64,000 bases of DNA from Bordetella parapertussis (lineage in GTDB: Bacteria; Pseudomonadota; Gammaproteobacteria; Burkholderiales; SG8-41): assembly GCA_945885345.1 (NCBI GenBank), contig CAMCYP010000007.1, positions 1-64,000 on the forward strand. Reading direction: 5' to 3'. Positions 20,203 through 28,600 of the stretch are shown here, one piece after another (the stretch's first letter is position 1; each line of letters starts with the position of its first letter). Under the pieces are notes generated by a model. It was not told the origin of the DNA, made no database searches, and was given only the letters and a program-made list of their open reading frames with translations. A program made the position numbers and the translations under genes.

Positions 20203-20676
20203 TCAGTGCTGATGCGCCGCGGGCTGGCCTTTGATATCGCGCACTTCGACCGACAGATCGATGGTCTCGCGCTTTTTATCTGCCAGTTCAAAGATGAGTT
20301 TCATGGGCACCTTGTCACCGGGCTTCAGGGATTTCTGCAGATTCGTCAGCATCACGTGATAACCGCCGGAGGCGAGCCGCACGGTTTTACCCGCCGGCAC
20401 ATCGATACCGTCGACGGGAAACATTTTCATCACGCCATTTTCCATGGTCATGTTGTGCACTTCGGCGGTTTTGGTCAGCGGCGTGCTGACGCCAACCAGG
20501 CGGGCGCTGGCTTTGGCGGTGAGTTCCATGAATGCGCCGGTCGCGGTCTGACCCTGCACCGTGCCGCGGATCCATGCGTCCTTGACGGTGACACTTTGCG
20601 CCTGCGCCTGGCCCATGCACAGCAGTGCGAGCAGCAGTACGCCGTACGGCTTATTGCCGAACAGGAAGGAAAACAT
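20203..20676 (-). CDS. Periplasmic copper chaperone PCu(A)C
   Basis: PCuAC carries Cu(I) in the periplasm, classically to cytochrome oxidase. The 157 residues have a signal peptide (AQAQS, about residue 27) and the family copper site: His in AEVHNMTMENGVMKM and, about 20 residues later, GYHVMLTNL, giving the His/Met ligand set. The C-terminus adds a His (AAHQH). The AAAGGA ribosome site lies 8 bp from the ATG. Upstream, 20684-20720 is AT-rich and may hold a promoter. Its presence beside the receptor and YcnI favours copper for at least part of this cluster. Confidence 0.88.
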   Translation of the reverse strand: MFSFLFGNKPYGVLLLALLCMGQAQAQSVTVKDAWIRGTVQGQTATGAFMELTAKASARLVGVSTPLTKTAEVHNMTMENGVMKMFPVDGIDVPAGKTVRLASGGYHVMLTNLQKSLKPGDKVPMKLIFELADKKRETIDLSVEVRDIKGQPAAHQH

Positions 20677-20778
20677 AAAATATCCTTTAAAAACAATTAC
20701 TTATATGTTATTCGCCGAATCAAGCATGGCGACCTCACCGCGCCCGATGCGGTGCGCGGTCAAAAAACGGCGGGGAGG

Positions 20779-21150
20779 TCAGGCGCGCGGCGGCGCGCGC
20801 GGATTCAGCGGCTGGAGTACGACGCGATCACGCACCACCAACGGGCGACGATCGACGGGAAGCAGGAGTTCCGGTGCAGTGGATACAACAACCGGCGCAA
20901 TCGAAACTGCCGGCGGCGGACTACCGGTACCGATGCACAGTACGCAATGCGCGTTTTTCAGTTTGTTTTGCAGCGAGCCGGGAATGCTGCTGGCGTCACC
21001 GGTGCCGTTGATATCAACGCGGCAGATTTTTGCGTACGCCAGTGGATCCACTGCCTGGCGCGCCACCGCCAGTGCGGGGAAGGCGATGGCAAACAGAAAG
21101 GCCAGCAAAGCAGTGCCGGCGATAAAACGACGTTGCGCGTGGAGTCGCAT
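20779..21150 (-). CDS. Small exported Cys protein, DUF2946-like
   Basis: The 123-residue protein has an N-terminal signal or anchor (FIAGTALLAFLFAIAFPALAVA). A central segment has Cys in AKICRVD and a CxxC preceded by His (NAHCVLCIG), the layout of DUF2946 proteins. A Pro-rich tail ends in RAPPRA. Such proteins are found beside metal transport genes, and the His-Cys-x-x-Cys may bind metal. It lies between tonB and PCuAC on the same strand. Function is not established. Confidence 0.65.
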   Translation of the reverse strand: MRLHAQRRFIAGTALLAFLFAIAFPALAVARQAVDPLAYAKICRVDINGTGDASSIPGSLQNKLKNAHCVLCIGTGSPPPAVSIAPVVVSTAPELLLPVDRRPLVVRDRVVLQPLNPRAPPRA

Positions 21151-21195
21151 GGGCGGCGATGTTACGCGCCGCAGACAAGCGCCGTCAAACCCGGA

Positions 21196-21888
21196 TCAGG
21201 AGTCCAGCCTGAACACGACAGGCACCCGCACCCAGCCTTCGATGTTTTGCGTGCCGCGCCGCGCCGGCACAAAACGCCACCCTTTGACTGCGTCCAGCGC
21301 TGCACTGTCGAGCGATTTTGAGCCACTCGACTGATCAAGCTCGACACGCAGCGGCACACCGTCGGGACTGACCAGTACCTTCAGCATCACCGTACCCTGA
21401 TCGCCGCTGCGTCGTGCGAAAGCGGGATACTGCGGCGCGGGATTGCGCAGATACGCTGCACTGAATGTCGGGGGCATCAGCGGCAGATCGGCGCGCGAGG
21501 GTGCCTTGGTTTCAGCCGTGGCACGCGGTGTCTCAAGGGCCGCGACCGGGTCGAGTGCCGGCGTGTTCAAACCCGCGGGACCGGGTAGCGATAACGTCGT
21601 GGCCTCGGGCGCTGCCGGTTGCGGCAGGGAAGCCAACCGGCGTGGAACTTCCGGCACCGGCTGACGCGCATGGGCAGGCGGCGCGTCCTGTTCGCGCGAC
21701 GCCATCGTCACATCCAATACCGGAACCGGCACACTCGTCGCATCGGGCTGCATGGCCGGCAGCAACAGAAAAATCAAGGCATGAAGTGCCAGGCTCGCTG
21801 CAAGGCAAAACAGCAGCAATCGCTGCGGAGCGGGCAGACCACCCTGCTCCAGTCCACACACCCTGCTGGCATGCATAGCTTCACTCAT
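21196..21888 (-). CDS. TonB-family energy transducer
   Basis: TonB couples the inner-membrane proton gradient to outer-membrane receptors. The product has one N-terminal membrane helix (LLLFCLAASLALHALIFLLLP) and a Pro-rich periplasmic stretch. The C-terminal TonB domain (AYLRNPAPQYPAFARRSGDQGTVMLKVLV ... AALDAVKGWRFVPAR) ends at the stop. I take the ATG at 21888 (230 residues); a GTG at 21912 would add eight. No exbB/exbD genes are seen here, so it must borrow those from elsewhere. It probably serves the receptor at 18078. Confidence 0.88.
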   Translation of the reverse strand: MSEAMHASRVCGLEQGGLPAPQRLLLFCLAASLALHALIFLLLPAMQPDATSVPVPVLDVTMASREQDAPPAHARQPVPEVPRRLASLPQPAAPEATTLSLPGPAGLNTPALDPVAALETPRATAETKAPSRADLPLMPPTFSAAYLRNPAPQYPAFARRSGDQGTVMLKVLVSPDGVPLRVELDQSSGSKSLDSAALDAVKGWRFVPARRGTQNIEGWVRVPVVFRLDS

Positions 21889-21915
21889 TGTCGCGCCGTT
21901 CGCCTGTTGCACCCT

Positions 21916-22701
21916 TCAGGAAGCTTGATTATCGGCCCGTTTGGAGCCCCTCGACAAACGGGCAACAACGGAACCCGCCAGCGCCAGGACCGTCATGGTC
22001 CAGACCACGGCGGGACCGGATGGCAGGTCGCTCAATGTTGAAAAGACCAGCCCCAGCGCGTATCCGGAAGCACTGAGGGCATATCCGATCACCAGTCGAT
22101 GACGCACAAAACGCCGCATCGCGAGTGCGGGCAGGATCAGCGTCGTAAAGACCAGATACAGCCCGACAAGCTGGACCGAAATCGTCACGGTGCAGGCAAA
22201 CAAAACATAAAAACCGATGCGCCCGAGGCGTTCGCCGTACACAAACCAGATGCCGAGGAGAACCGCATAAGCAAGCGCGACCAGCGCGATCCGTCCGGGG
22301 CTTACCCACAGAATCTGCCCCACCAGCAAATCCGTCAGATACTCGCCACCGTGCGGATTGCTGGCTACCAGTAACAATGCACCGCTCGCCGCCAGCACAA
22401 AACTGACCCCGATGATCGCCTCCTGCACTTCGGGCCAGTGCTTTTCAGTCCATGTCAGCAGCAGGGCTCCGGCCAGCGCCGCCGCCAATGCGCAGACCTG
22501 CGTCACCCAGCCCTGCGGCTCCATCCCCAGCCACGCCGCAACAATGACCCCGAGACCCGCGATCTGCGCGATCGCAAGATCGATGAACACGATGCCCCGG
22601 CGCAATACTTGGGCCCCCAGCGGTACATGCGTCGCCGTCACCAGCATCCCCGCTGCGAGCGCTGGCCACAGGATGCCGAAATCGATCGCAGCGGTATTCA
22701 T
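21916..22701 (-). CDS. Zinc/manganese-type ABC transporter permease (ZnuB-like)
   Basis: This is a 261-residue inner-membrane permease of the ABC-3 family (ZnuB/TroC/MntB), with about eight hydrophobic segments. Family features include GAQVLRRGIVFIDLAIAQIAGLGV near the N-terminus and QLVGLYLVFTTLILPALAMR in the second half. It overlaps the binding-protein gene upstream by 4 bp (ATGA). The expected ATP-binding partner (ZnuC-like) is not encoded in this window, which is unusual for this operon type. Confidence 0.87.
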   Translation of the reverse strand: MNTAAIDFGILWPALAAGMLVTATHVPLGAQVLRRGIVFIDLAIAQIAGLGVIVAAWLGMEPQGWVTQVCALAAALAGALLLTWTEKHWPEVQEAIIGVSFVLAASGALLLVASNPHGGEYLTDLLVGQILWVSPGRIALVALAYAVLLGIWFVYGERLGRIGFYVLFACTVTISVQLVGLYLVFTTLILPALAMRRFVRHRLVIGYALSASGYALGLVFSTLSDLPSGPAVVWTMTVLALAGSVVARLSRGSKRADNQAS

Positions 22702-23603
22702 TTGAGTAACGCCAGCAGCCGCGACAGCGTGTCGTCATACAGGCTGAACAGGTCGTTCGCCTGAGGACTCCCGCCCACGGTAAACGGCAGCATCACCGCC
22801 GGAATCCCTGCGCGTCCCGCGAGCCAGTCCGACGCCCGGGGATCGTTATAGGCGGCACGCACCACGGCTTTCGCCGGTGTCGCCGCCAGGCTGCCCAGCA
22901 ATTCGCTCAAATGCGCAGTGGTCGGCGGCAGACCCGGTTTGGGCTCCAGTTCGCCGGATTCGCGCATCCCCAGCCAGTGGATCAGATATGAAAAATTCCT
23001 GTGATGGACAACCAGTGGCATCCCCTTCAGCGGCAGTGCCCTCCGCTCCCATCCGGGAATGGCCTGGCGCCAGCGTTCGAGAAACGCCTTTGTCCGCGCC
23101 TGATAATAAGCAGCCTCTTTGCCGTCAATCTGTGCCATGCGTTCCGAGAGTGCGACCGCAACTTTTTCAATATTGCGCGGATCCAGGTGTATATGCGGAT
23201 TGCCCGCGGGATGCACATCGCCCTGTACCCGATCCACCTGCTGCGGAACTTCCAGCTTGACCACGTAGCGCGACGCCTCGAAGTTGCCCGGCTGCCCCGC
23301 CTGGATTTTCGGATTGCCCGATTGCGTCTGCAGCAGCGGCAACCAGCCCACCTCAAGCTGGGCCCCGGTGCAAACCACCAGGTCGGCATTGCGCGCCCGG
23401 GCGATCAGGCTGGGGCGTGCTTCGACGTGATGCGGATCCTGCAGCGCAGTTGTCGCAACATAGAGGTTGACCTTGTCACCGCCTAGTTCCTTTGCCAATG
23501 CACCCCATTCAGGTTCACAGGCGAGAACGTTGAGCGCGGCAAAAACCGGTTGTGCCATCAGCAGAAGCAGGATGCCGATGAAGCGGCTGAAATTTTCTTT
23601 CAT
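22698..23603 (-). CDS. ZnuA-like periplasmic metal-binding protein
   Basis: The 301-residue solute-binding protein belongs to the ZnuA/TroA cluster. After a signal peptide (VFAALN) it shows ACEPEWGALAKELGG, then candidate metal-ligand histidines in DPHHVEARPS, in NPHIHLDPRN and in VVHHRNFSYLIHWLG. The His-rich loop of classical ZnuA is missing. An AAAGGAT ribosome site precedes the ATG. It is coupled to the permease gene by a 4-bp overlap. Zinc is the most likely ligand by family, with manganese or another divalent metal possible. Confidence 0.85.
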   Translation of the reverse strand: MKENFSRFIGILLLLMAQPVFAALNVLACEPEWGALAKELGGDKVNLYVATTALQDPHHVEARPSLIARARNADLVVCTGAQLEVGWLPLLQTQSGNPKIQAGQPGNFEASRYVVKLEVPQQVDRVQGDVHPAGNPHIHLDPRNIEKVAVALSERMAQIDGKEAAYYQARTKAFLERWRQAIPGWERRALPLKGMPLVVHHRNFSYLIHWLGMRESGELEPKPGLPPTTAHLSELLGSLAATPAKAVVRAAYNDPRASDWLAGRAGIPAVMLPFTVGGSPQANDLFSLYDDTLSRLLALLK

Positions 23604-23626
23604 GATGAATATCCTTTTCCGATCGC

Positions 23627-25027
23627 CTAAAACCGGTGCGCGCCATGCGCGCCCAGGCTGTAGATGTATTGCACGAACACCTGGTTGTCGGTAACACCCA
23701 GGCGCGACTTGTCCGCCGCAAACTGCAGGCGGATACGACTGAATTCGGTGGGACTCCAGTCGAACATCAAGGTGTTGCGCGAAGGACTGTACGGCGCCAA
23801 CAGCGGGAAATCCGCGGCCACCGGTCCGGCACCATTCAGCACCAGTCCGTTGTTTACGGAACCAGAATTCAATCGGTCATAACGGTACCCGGCGCGCCAT
23901 TGCGGTGCGAACTGATAAACACCCTGCAGATACCATCCGCTTTGCCTGCTGTTGAAAGCATCGGCAAGATTACCGAACACCCCGCTGCCGCCGCTATCGT
24001 CATAGCTCAGGCGACCATCCTGCGCAAAGCGGAAATATTCCCCCTGCAGCTTGAAGCTGGTCGACTGGGAATTGCCGTTGGGCGCCCATTTAAGCACCGC
24101 GTCCGCGACCCACAGTCTCGCCTTGCCCGTGAAACTGTTGGCCACGGCACCTCCCAACGCATCCGTGTCGGCGTAACCGCGGCCCTGCGGTGACGTCCTG
24201 AGATAGGACAAACCGGTACGCCAGGCATAGCTGCTGCCAATGTCACCGCCGACATGCCCGAACAGTGAACTGCCGCCGATCCCGTTCTTGTTGCGGTCGC
24301 TGCCCGGGAATTGGTCGCCGGAGGAAATCTCGGCACCCAATTCCACCAACAGATCAGTCGGCGCAATCCATTTCAGCTGCAGGCCGTCCTGTTTCAGCTG
24401 TGTTCCCAGAAATGCCTTGTACGGCAATGGCGCATCCTGAAAATCCCAGACGTGCTGGTGCTGTTCGTTCAGATAGCCCAGGCCTGAAAAAAAACGCCCG
24501 CCCTTGACGATCAGGCCCGCCGGCAACGCCAGCGTCTGGAAATACGCCTCCTCAACACTGGCCCCTCCCTCGGGCGCCAGCGAGGCAATGGCGACACCAC
24601 GGAAATAGGGATCGATGTTCGAGGCAATGGCTAGCTCGGTTTCACCAAGGCCGAAACTCCGTTTGGGCGGCCCGACCTCCCCGCCCGACGGCACAAAACC
24701 CGTGATCCGGTAACCATTCGGATCCTGCGTAGTCCTGGCGTAAGTTCCCTGCAGCACCATGGAAATCGCCGGATTGAACGCGTTCTCCCCGCCGCGGCCG
24801 GCCGTCGAAACAGCCGCGGCCTCGGCATTGGCTGCGCTTTGCTCGGCCTTGCCGGCTTTGGATTCGGTTTCAGCAAGGCGTTTCTCCAATGCCTCGATAC
24901 GCTTCTCGTAGGCATGCTTCATCTGTTCGATTTCAGTACGTATTTTTGCCAACTCGCTGTCCTGCGCAAACGCAGGACCCGCAAACGCGAATGTGATCGC
25001 CGCAGCGATCAGACTTCTGTTGAGCAT
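23627..25027 (-). CDS. Outer-membrane porin with an N-terminal coiled coil
   Basis: The ATG at 25027 follows an AGAGGAGA ribosome site and gives 466 residues. A signal peptide (PAFAQD) leads into a coiled coil of about 50 residues (IRTEIEQMKHAYEKRIEALE), then a beta-rich domain ending in QYIYSLGAHGAHRF. Such a coiled coil before the barrel is seen in trimeric and phosphate-selective porins. It heads the ABC genes with a 23-bp gap, so it probably lets the same metal cross the outer membrane. The exact substrate is unknown. The in-frame extension to 25072 is not convincing. Confidence 0.75.
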   Translation of the reverse strand: MLNRSLIAAAITFAFAGPAFAQDSELAKIRTEIEQMKHAYEKRIEALEKRLAETESKAGKAEQSAANAEAAAVSTAGRGGENAFNPAISMVLQGTYARTTQDPNGYRITGFVPSGGEVGPPKRSFGLGETELAIASNIDPYFRGVAIASLAPEGGASVEEAYFQTLALPAGLIVKGGRFFSGLGYLNEQHQHVWDFQDAPLPYKAFLGTQLKQDGLQLKWIAPTDLLVELGAEISSGDQFPGSDRNKNGIGGSSLFGHVGGDIGSSYAWRTGLSYLRTSPQGRGYADTDALGGAVANSFTGKARLWVADAVLKWAPNGNSQSTSFKLQGEYFRFAQDGRLSYDDSGGSGVFGNLADAFNSRQSGWYLQGVYQFAPQWRAGYRYDRLNSGSVNNGLVLNGAGPVAADFPLLAPYSPSRNTLMFDWSPTEFSRIRLQFAADKSRLGVTDNQVFVQYIYSLGAHGAHRF

Positions 25028-25093
25028 TTGAGCTCTCCTCTGAATAGGACTGGAACGCGGCTGTCCGGGCATGGCCGGCAGCCGGGGCCGAGA

Positions 25094-25498
25094 TCAGATG
25101 AGAGCGGGAGGACCCTGGGCGAGAAACGGCGGAGGTTCGGCGACAGTGCGCGCAGATGTGCGCTGTATCGGGACTTCGTTGGTTGCAGCAACAACGGGTA
25201 AATCCACGACGGTGACGGCAACCCCGCCCAGCACCTGGCTGTAAACGAGGTCAAACGCGCACAACTCGGTCAGTTGCTTCGCCGGGGTACCGCCGGCATT
25301 ACTGTTGGCCTGCGTCAGCAGATGCGCCGGCACAGCGGCCTGTGCAAACCCGCCATGCGCCTGCCGGGCAGCATGTGTCAGCGCATGCGTCAACGCGCCA
25401 TGCTGCGCAAACAGCAGCAGCGCAACCAGCGCGCCGCGCAGCCACTTCGTGCGCAGTGCGGAACGCAGCAGACCGGTCATGTCAGGAAAATGTTGCAT
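25094..25498 (-). CDS. Small exported His-containing protein at the head of the metal operon
   Basis: The 134-residue reading from the ATG at 25498 has a hydrophobic N-terminal helix (ALVALLLFAQHGALTHALTHA) with several histidines. A single Cys lies in LTELCAFDLVY, and the C-terminus is PPPFLAQGPPALI. The tail and Cys placement recall the DUF2946-like protein at 20779 and other small metal-operon proteins. It lies 66 bp upstream of the porin. I do not recognise a firm family, and an internal ATG at 25480 is an alternative start. A metal-binding role is inference. Confidence 0.5.
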   Translation of the reverse strand: MQHFPDMTGLLRSALRTKWLRGALVALLLFAQHGALTHALTHAARQAHGGFAQAAVPAHLLTQANSNAGGTPAKQLTELCAFDLVYSQVLGGVAVTVVDLPVVAATNEVPIQRTSARTVAEPPPFLAQGPPALI

Positions 25499-25575
25499 AC
25501 GGTCGATGATTAGAGCAGAGCCGCGCTGATTGCGCAATCCGGCCCCGTCACGCAGCACGCTATACTCGTTTTGCC

Positions 25576-25797
25576 ATGAAAACCCTGCTGATCGCACTGA
25601 TCGACGCCTACCGCTACCTGCTGTCGCCCTTCTTCGGCACGCAGTGCCGGTTTTATCCGACCTGCTCGGCTTATGCGCGGGAGGCCATGGAACTGCATGG
25701 CGCGTTGAAGGGCAGCTGGCTGACCATCAAACGCATCGGCAAATGCCACCCCTGGCATGAGGGCGGCATTGATAACGTACCACCGGTCAAACGCTAA
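25576..25797 (+). CDS. yidD: Membrane protein insertion efficiency factor YidD
   Basis: YidD is a small peripheral membrane protein that helps YidC insert proteins. The 73 residues match the family end to end: [27 protein letters not shown] with its two conserved cysteines, then [25 protein letters not shown]. It usually sits in the rpmH-rnpA-yidD-yidC cluster; here it stands alone, divergent from the metal operon. A TATACT box at about 25561-25566 may be its -10. Confidence 0.93.
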   Translation: MKTLLIALIDAYRYLLSPFFGTQCRFYPTCSAYAREAMELHGALKGSWLTIKRIGKCHPWHEGGIDNVPPVKR

Positions 25798-25804
25798 CCG
25801 GTGG
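25780..25804 (+). terminator. Hairpin at the end of yidD
   Basis: CCACCGGT (25780-25787) pairs perfectly with ACCGGTGG (25797-25804) around a 9-nt loop that contains the yidD stop codon. There is no T-run, so it may stabilise the 3' end or act as a weak terminator. Confidence 0.35.
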
Positions 25805-25877
25805 ATATCCAGGCTATACGTCAAAACTGTCTGCCTGAATTAAAATTAACCCTCATCGGTTTATCTCGAGGGATCTC

Positions 25878-26360
25878 ATGTCAGCGAAGCCAAATCCAGT
25901 CGCCATCACAGCAACCGACGTCGCCGCAAGAACCAAGCCGTCCGTCTACCCCGAGCCGTTCGCATCGCGCATGGCGGGCCGGGAAAAGCGTCAACTTGGG
26001 GATCAATTTGGTCTTACAAACTTTGGTGTAAACCTCACACGCCTGGCACCCAACGCCTTTTCATCACTTCGTCACGCCCATACCAGGCAGGACGAGTTCA
26101 TATACATTCTCCAAGGCCAACCCACGCTGCACACCGACGAAGGTCGAATCCAGCTCTCCCCCGGTATGTGCGCAGGGTTCAAGGCTGGCACGGGAAACGG
26201 ACACCGCCTGATCAACGAAACCGCTGAAGAAGTTGTGTACCTCGAAGTAGGCGACAGAACGCCGGGAGACGAAGGCAGCTATCCGGATGACGACCTCAAG
26301 GCCTTGCTTGTGGACGGGAAGTGGCGGTTTGTTCACAAGGACGGCACACCATATACCTGA
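25878..26360 (+). CDS. Cupin-domain protein
   Basis: The 160-residue protein is a single cupin. The first metal-binding motif is RHAHTRQDEFIYILQGQPTLHTDEG (His, His, Glu and a later His) and the second is GMCAGFKAGTGNGHRLINET. A GAGGGAT ribosome site precedes the ATG. The closest type is the small cupins of sugar-metabolism or unknown function; no substrate can be named. It stands alone, with a 189-bp gap before the ArsR gene in which I see only that gene's promoter. Confidence 0.8.
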   Translation: MSAKPNPVAITATDVAARTKPSVYPEPFASRMAGREKRQLGDQFGLTNFGVNLTRLAPNAFSSLRHAHTRQDEFIYILQGQPTLHTDEGRIQLSPGMCAGFKAGTGNGHRLINETAEEVVYLEVGDRTPGDEGSYPDDDLKALLVDGKWRFVHKDGTPYT

Positions 26361-26513
26361 GGCTGTAGATCTGCTTGGCGTAAAAAGAGCGGTCATCTGC
26401 TCCGGGAAGGCGCCGACAAAGACCAGTTGGCGCGAACCAAAGCGCTTCGTGCGTACACTCCCCTGGCCGGCAGACTGCACGAGCCCCTGAAGTAAGCCCT
26501 TTTTCAACAAAGC

Positions 26514-26562
26514 TTGACTTCGTTTTAATCCTCTTTTATATTCAACTTTATGGTTGAATATA
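26514..26562 (+). promoter_or_regulatory. Promoter and palindromic operator of the ArsR/AHSA1 operon
   Basis: TTGACT (26514-26519) and TATATT (26537-26542) are spaced by exactly 17 bp, a strong sigma70 promoter. A perfect inverted repeat, TATATTCAAC (26537-26546) and GTTGAATATA (26553-26562) with a 6-bp spacer, covers the -10 and the ATG at 26550. The predicted transcription start falls at or next to the A of that ATG. The palindrome is the likely binding site of the ArsR protein itself. No ribosome site fits between promoter and ATG. Confidence 0.75.
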
Positions 26563-26930
26563 AATCCCGCTCCAAATCCGCCCAGGCCTCCGGCCGGCTG
26601 GACGCAGCCTTCGGCGCGATGGCCGACCCGACGCGGCGCGCCATTCTCGCGCGTCTTGCCCTGGCCGACGCGCGTGTCACCGAGATCGCCGGTGATTTTC
26701 CGGTTTCGCTCAACGCCGTCTCCAAACACATCAAGATCCTCGAACGCGCTGAGCTGGTGCGACGCACGGTACAGGGCCGCGACCACATCCTTTCGCTCAA
26801 CGCCGAAGCCATGGTCGGCGCTGCTGAGTGGATCGAGTATTACCGCCAGTTCTGGGAAAACCGGCTGGCATCCCTTGAAAACTTTGTCATCAACCAGCGC
26901 AGGAGCGCAAAAAAAGGAACCCGGACATGA
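26550..26930 (+). CDS. ArsR-family HTH transcriptional repressor
   Basis: The 126 residues form a winged helix of the ArsR/SdpR type: AFGAMADPTRRAILARLALADARVTEIAGDF, then the recognition helix SLNAVSKHIKILERAELV and the wing TVQGRDHILSL. No metal-binding Cys/His cluster of the ArsR sensors is present, so it is probably of the kind that pairs with an AHSA1 protein. The next gene overlaps by 4 bp (ATGA). The start codon lies in the middle of a perfect palindrome, which points to autorepression. Confidence 0.9.
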   Translation: MVEYKSRSKSAQASGRLDAAFGAMADPTRRAILARLALADARVTEIAGDFPVSLNAVSKHIKILERAELVRRTVQGRDHILSLNAEAMVGAAEWIEYYRQFWENRLASLENFVINQRRSAKKGTRT

Positions 26931-27367
26931 CCGCAATTGCCAGCATTCCCACCGTCACCGTCAAACGCAGGATCGCCGCCCCGGCACAACAGGTTTTCGA
27001 CGCATGGCTGGACCCGGCTTCACTGGCCGAATGGATGCGCCCCTGCTCGGCTGGCAGCAGGCGCTCAGACGTCAAGGTCGACGCGCGCGTAGGCGGCGCG
27101 TTCGAGATCGTGATGCATGTCCCCTCGGGGCCAGTCCGCCACACCGGCATCTACCAGAGCATCGACGCGCCGCGCTGCCTCGTCTTCACCTGGAACTCCC
27201 CGCACACCGGACCAGACGATACGCTGGTGACGGTGGAATTTCGTCCCGACGGCAAAGCCACCGAGGTCGTCATCACACACGAACGCCTGCCGGAAGCCGC
27301 CCGCAAAGGACATACCGCTGGATGGACCGAGATCCTTGAATCGCTCGTAAAAACAATGAGCGCCTGA
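26927..27367 (+). CDS. SRPBCC / AHSA1-type ligand-binding protein
   Basis: The 146-residue protein has the START-like fold of the Aha1-homology family: VKRRIAAPAQQVFDAWLDPASLAEWM at the start, VGGAFEIVM, then the C-terminal helix KGHTAGWTEILESLVKTM. It is translated with the ArsR gene (ATGA overlap), a frequent pairing in which the regulator controls the SRPBCC gene. The ligand and physiological role are unknown. Confidence 0.87.
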   Translation: MTAIASIPTVTVKRRIAAPAQQVFDAWLDPASLAEWMRPCSAGSRRSDVKVDARVGGAFEIVMHVPSGPVRHTGIYQSIDAPRCLVFTWNSPHTGPDDTLVTVEFRPDGKATEVVITHERLPEAARKGHTAGWTEILESLVKTMSA

Positions 27368-27392
27368 ATCTCACACGGCGTCTCACACGAGG

Positions 27393-28577
27393 TTAAATGC
27401 CGACGCGCAACAACAAGCCCTTCAGATACTCACCTTCGGGAAAATTCAGCGCCACCGGATGGTCAGCCGCACCATGCAGCCAGCCTTCGATCCGCGCATC
27501 GACACCGGCATCCAGCGCCGCACCGGCCACGATTTTCTGGAACAGATCGGGGCTGATGCCGCCGGAACAGGAGTAAGTCATCAGCATGCCGCCGGGATTG
27601 AGAATCTTTAAACCGAGCAGGTTGATGTCCTTGTAGGCACGTGCGGCTTTTTCGGCGTGCGCTGCGGTGGGTGCCAGCTTCGGCGGATCAAGCACGATCA
27701 GATCGAAATTCCGCCCGGCATCGCGGAATGCGCGCAGGGTCTTGAACACATCGGCTTCGAGCCATTCAACACCATTCAGCTGATTCAGCGCGGCATTGGT
27801 GTTTGCCGTTTGCAGAGCCGGCCCCGAACTGTCGATGGCGGTCACCGCAGCCGCACCACCGGCCAGCGCATTCAGTGCAAAGCCGCCGCTGTAACAAAAA
27901 CAGTCGAGCACGCATTTGCCACGCGCCAGGTTACGCAGTGCCAGGCGGTTGTCGCGCTGATCGAGATAAAACCCGGTCTTGTGCCCCTGCTCGGCATCGA
28001 CGCTGAACTTCAAACCGTGCTCGGTGACGATCAGCGGTACGCCCGCAGCCGCACCGCGCAACAAACCGCTGCGCGATTCCAGCCCTTCCAGCGCGCGCAC
28101 ATCAGCATCAGAACGCTCGATCACGCGCACCACGCCGGGCAAGCCGGCCAGCGCATCGGCCACAGCATCGCGCCAGCGTTCGGCGCCAGTGCTCAGCAAC
28201 TGCACCACGACGGTATCGTGATAACGATCGGCAACGATGCCCGGCAGTCCGTCGGATTCGCCGTGTACCAGGCGCAGGCCGTTGGTCACGTCCGCAGGCA
28301 GCGCGCCGCGACTGGCGGCAGCGCGGATAATGCGTTGCGTAATAAATGCGGCATCGATGTCATGCACGACCCAGTCCCAGATCCGCGCACGGATCTGTGA
28401 CTGCGGGCTGTACGCGGCCACGGCCAGTGCCGTGCCGTCGGACGTGCAAACAGCCACGGTCTCCCCCGCCTGCGGGTTGCCTTCGACGCGCGCGATGCCA
28501 CCGGAGAATATCCACGGATGCCGGCGCTTCAGCGATTTTTCGCGGCCGGGCTTGAGTATCAGTTTATGCATGAGCAT
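27393..28577 (-). CDS. rlmI: 23S rRNA (cytosine-5)-methyltransferase RlmI-like
   Basis: RlmI-type enzymes methylate C1962 of 23S rRNA. The 394 residues start with a PUA domain (LKRRHPWIFSGGIARVEG), then an RlmI-like linker domain and a class I methyltransferase domain with LDCFCYSGGFALNALAGGA (motif I), VTAIDSS, and the catalytic-loop LIVLDPPKLAP. The Cys in MTYSCSGG is also conserved. ATG codons at 28577 and 28571 are both possible starts; neither has a clear ribosome site. Confidence 0.87.
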   Translation of the reverse strand: MLMHKLILKPGREKSLKRRHPWIFSGGIARVEGNPQAGETVAVCTSDGTALAVAAYSPQSQIRARIWDWVVHDIDAAFITQRIIRAAASRGALPADVTNGLRLVHGESDGLPGIVADRYHDTVVVQLLSTGAERWRDAVADALAGLPGVVRVIERSDADVRALEGLESRSGLLRGAAAGVPLIVTEHGLKFSVDAEQGHKTGFYLDQRDNRLALRNLARGKCVLDCFCYSGGFALNALAGGAAAVTAIDSSGPALQTANTNAALNQLNGVEWLEADVFKTLRAFRDAGRNFDLIVLDPPKLAPTAAHAEKAARAYKDINLLGLKILNPGGMLMTYSCSGGISPDLFQKIVAGAALDAGVDARIEGWLHGAADHPVALNFPEGEYLKGLLLRVGI

Positions 28578-28600
28578 AGTGTTTGATGGAAAACGGATTT

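Noticed and set aside
26064-26936. 290-codon minus-strand frame across the cupin-ArsR gap
   Set aside because: It overlaps two well-supported plus-strand genes and shows no domain; the gap part alone has no start or motif.
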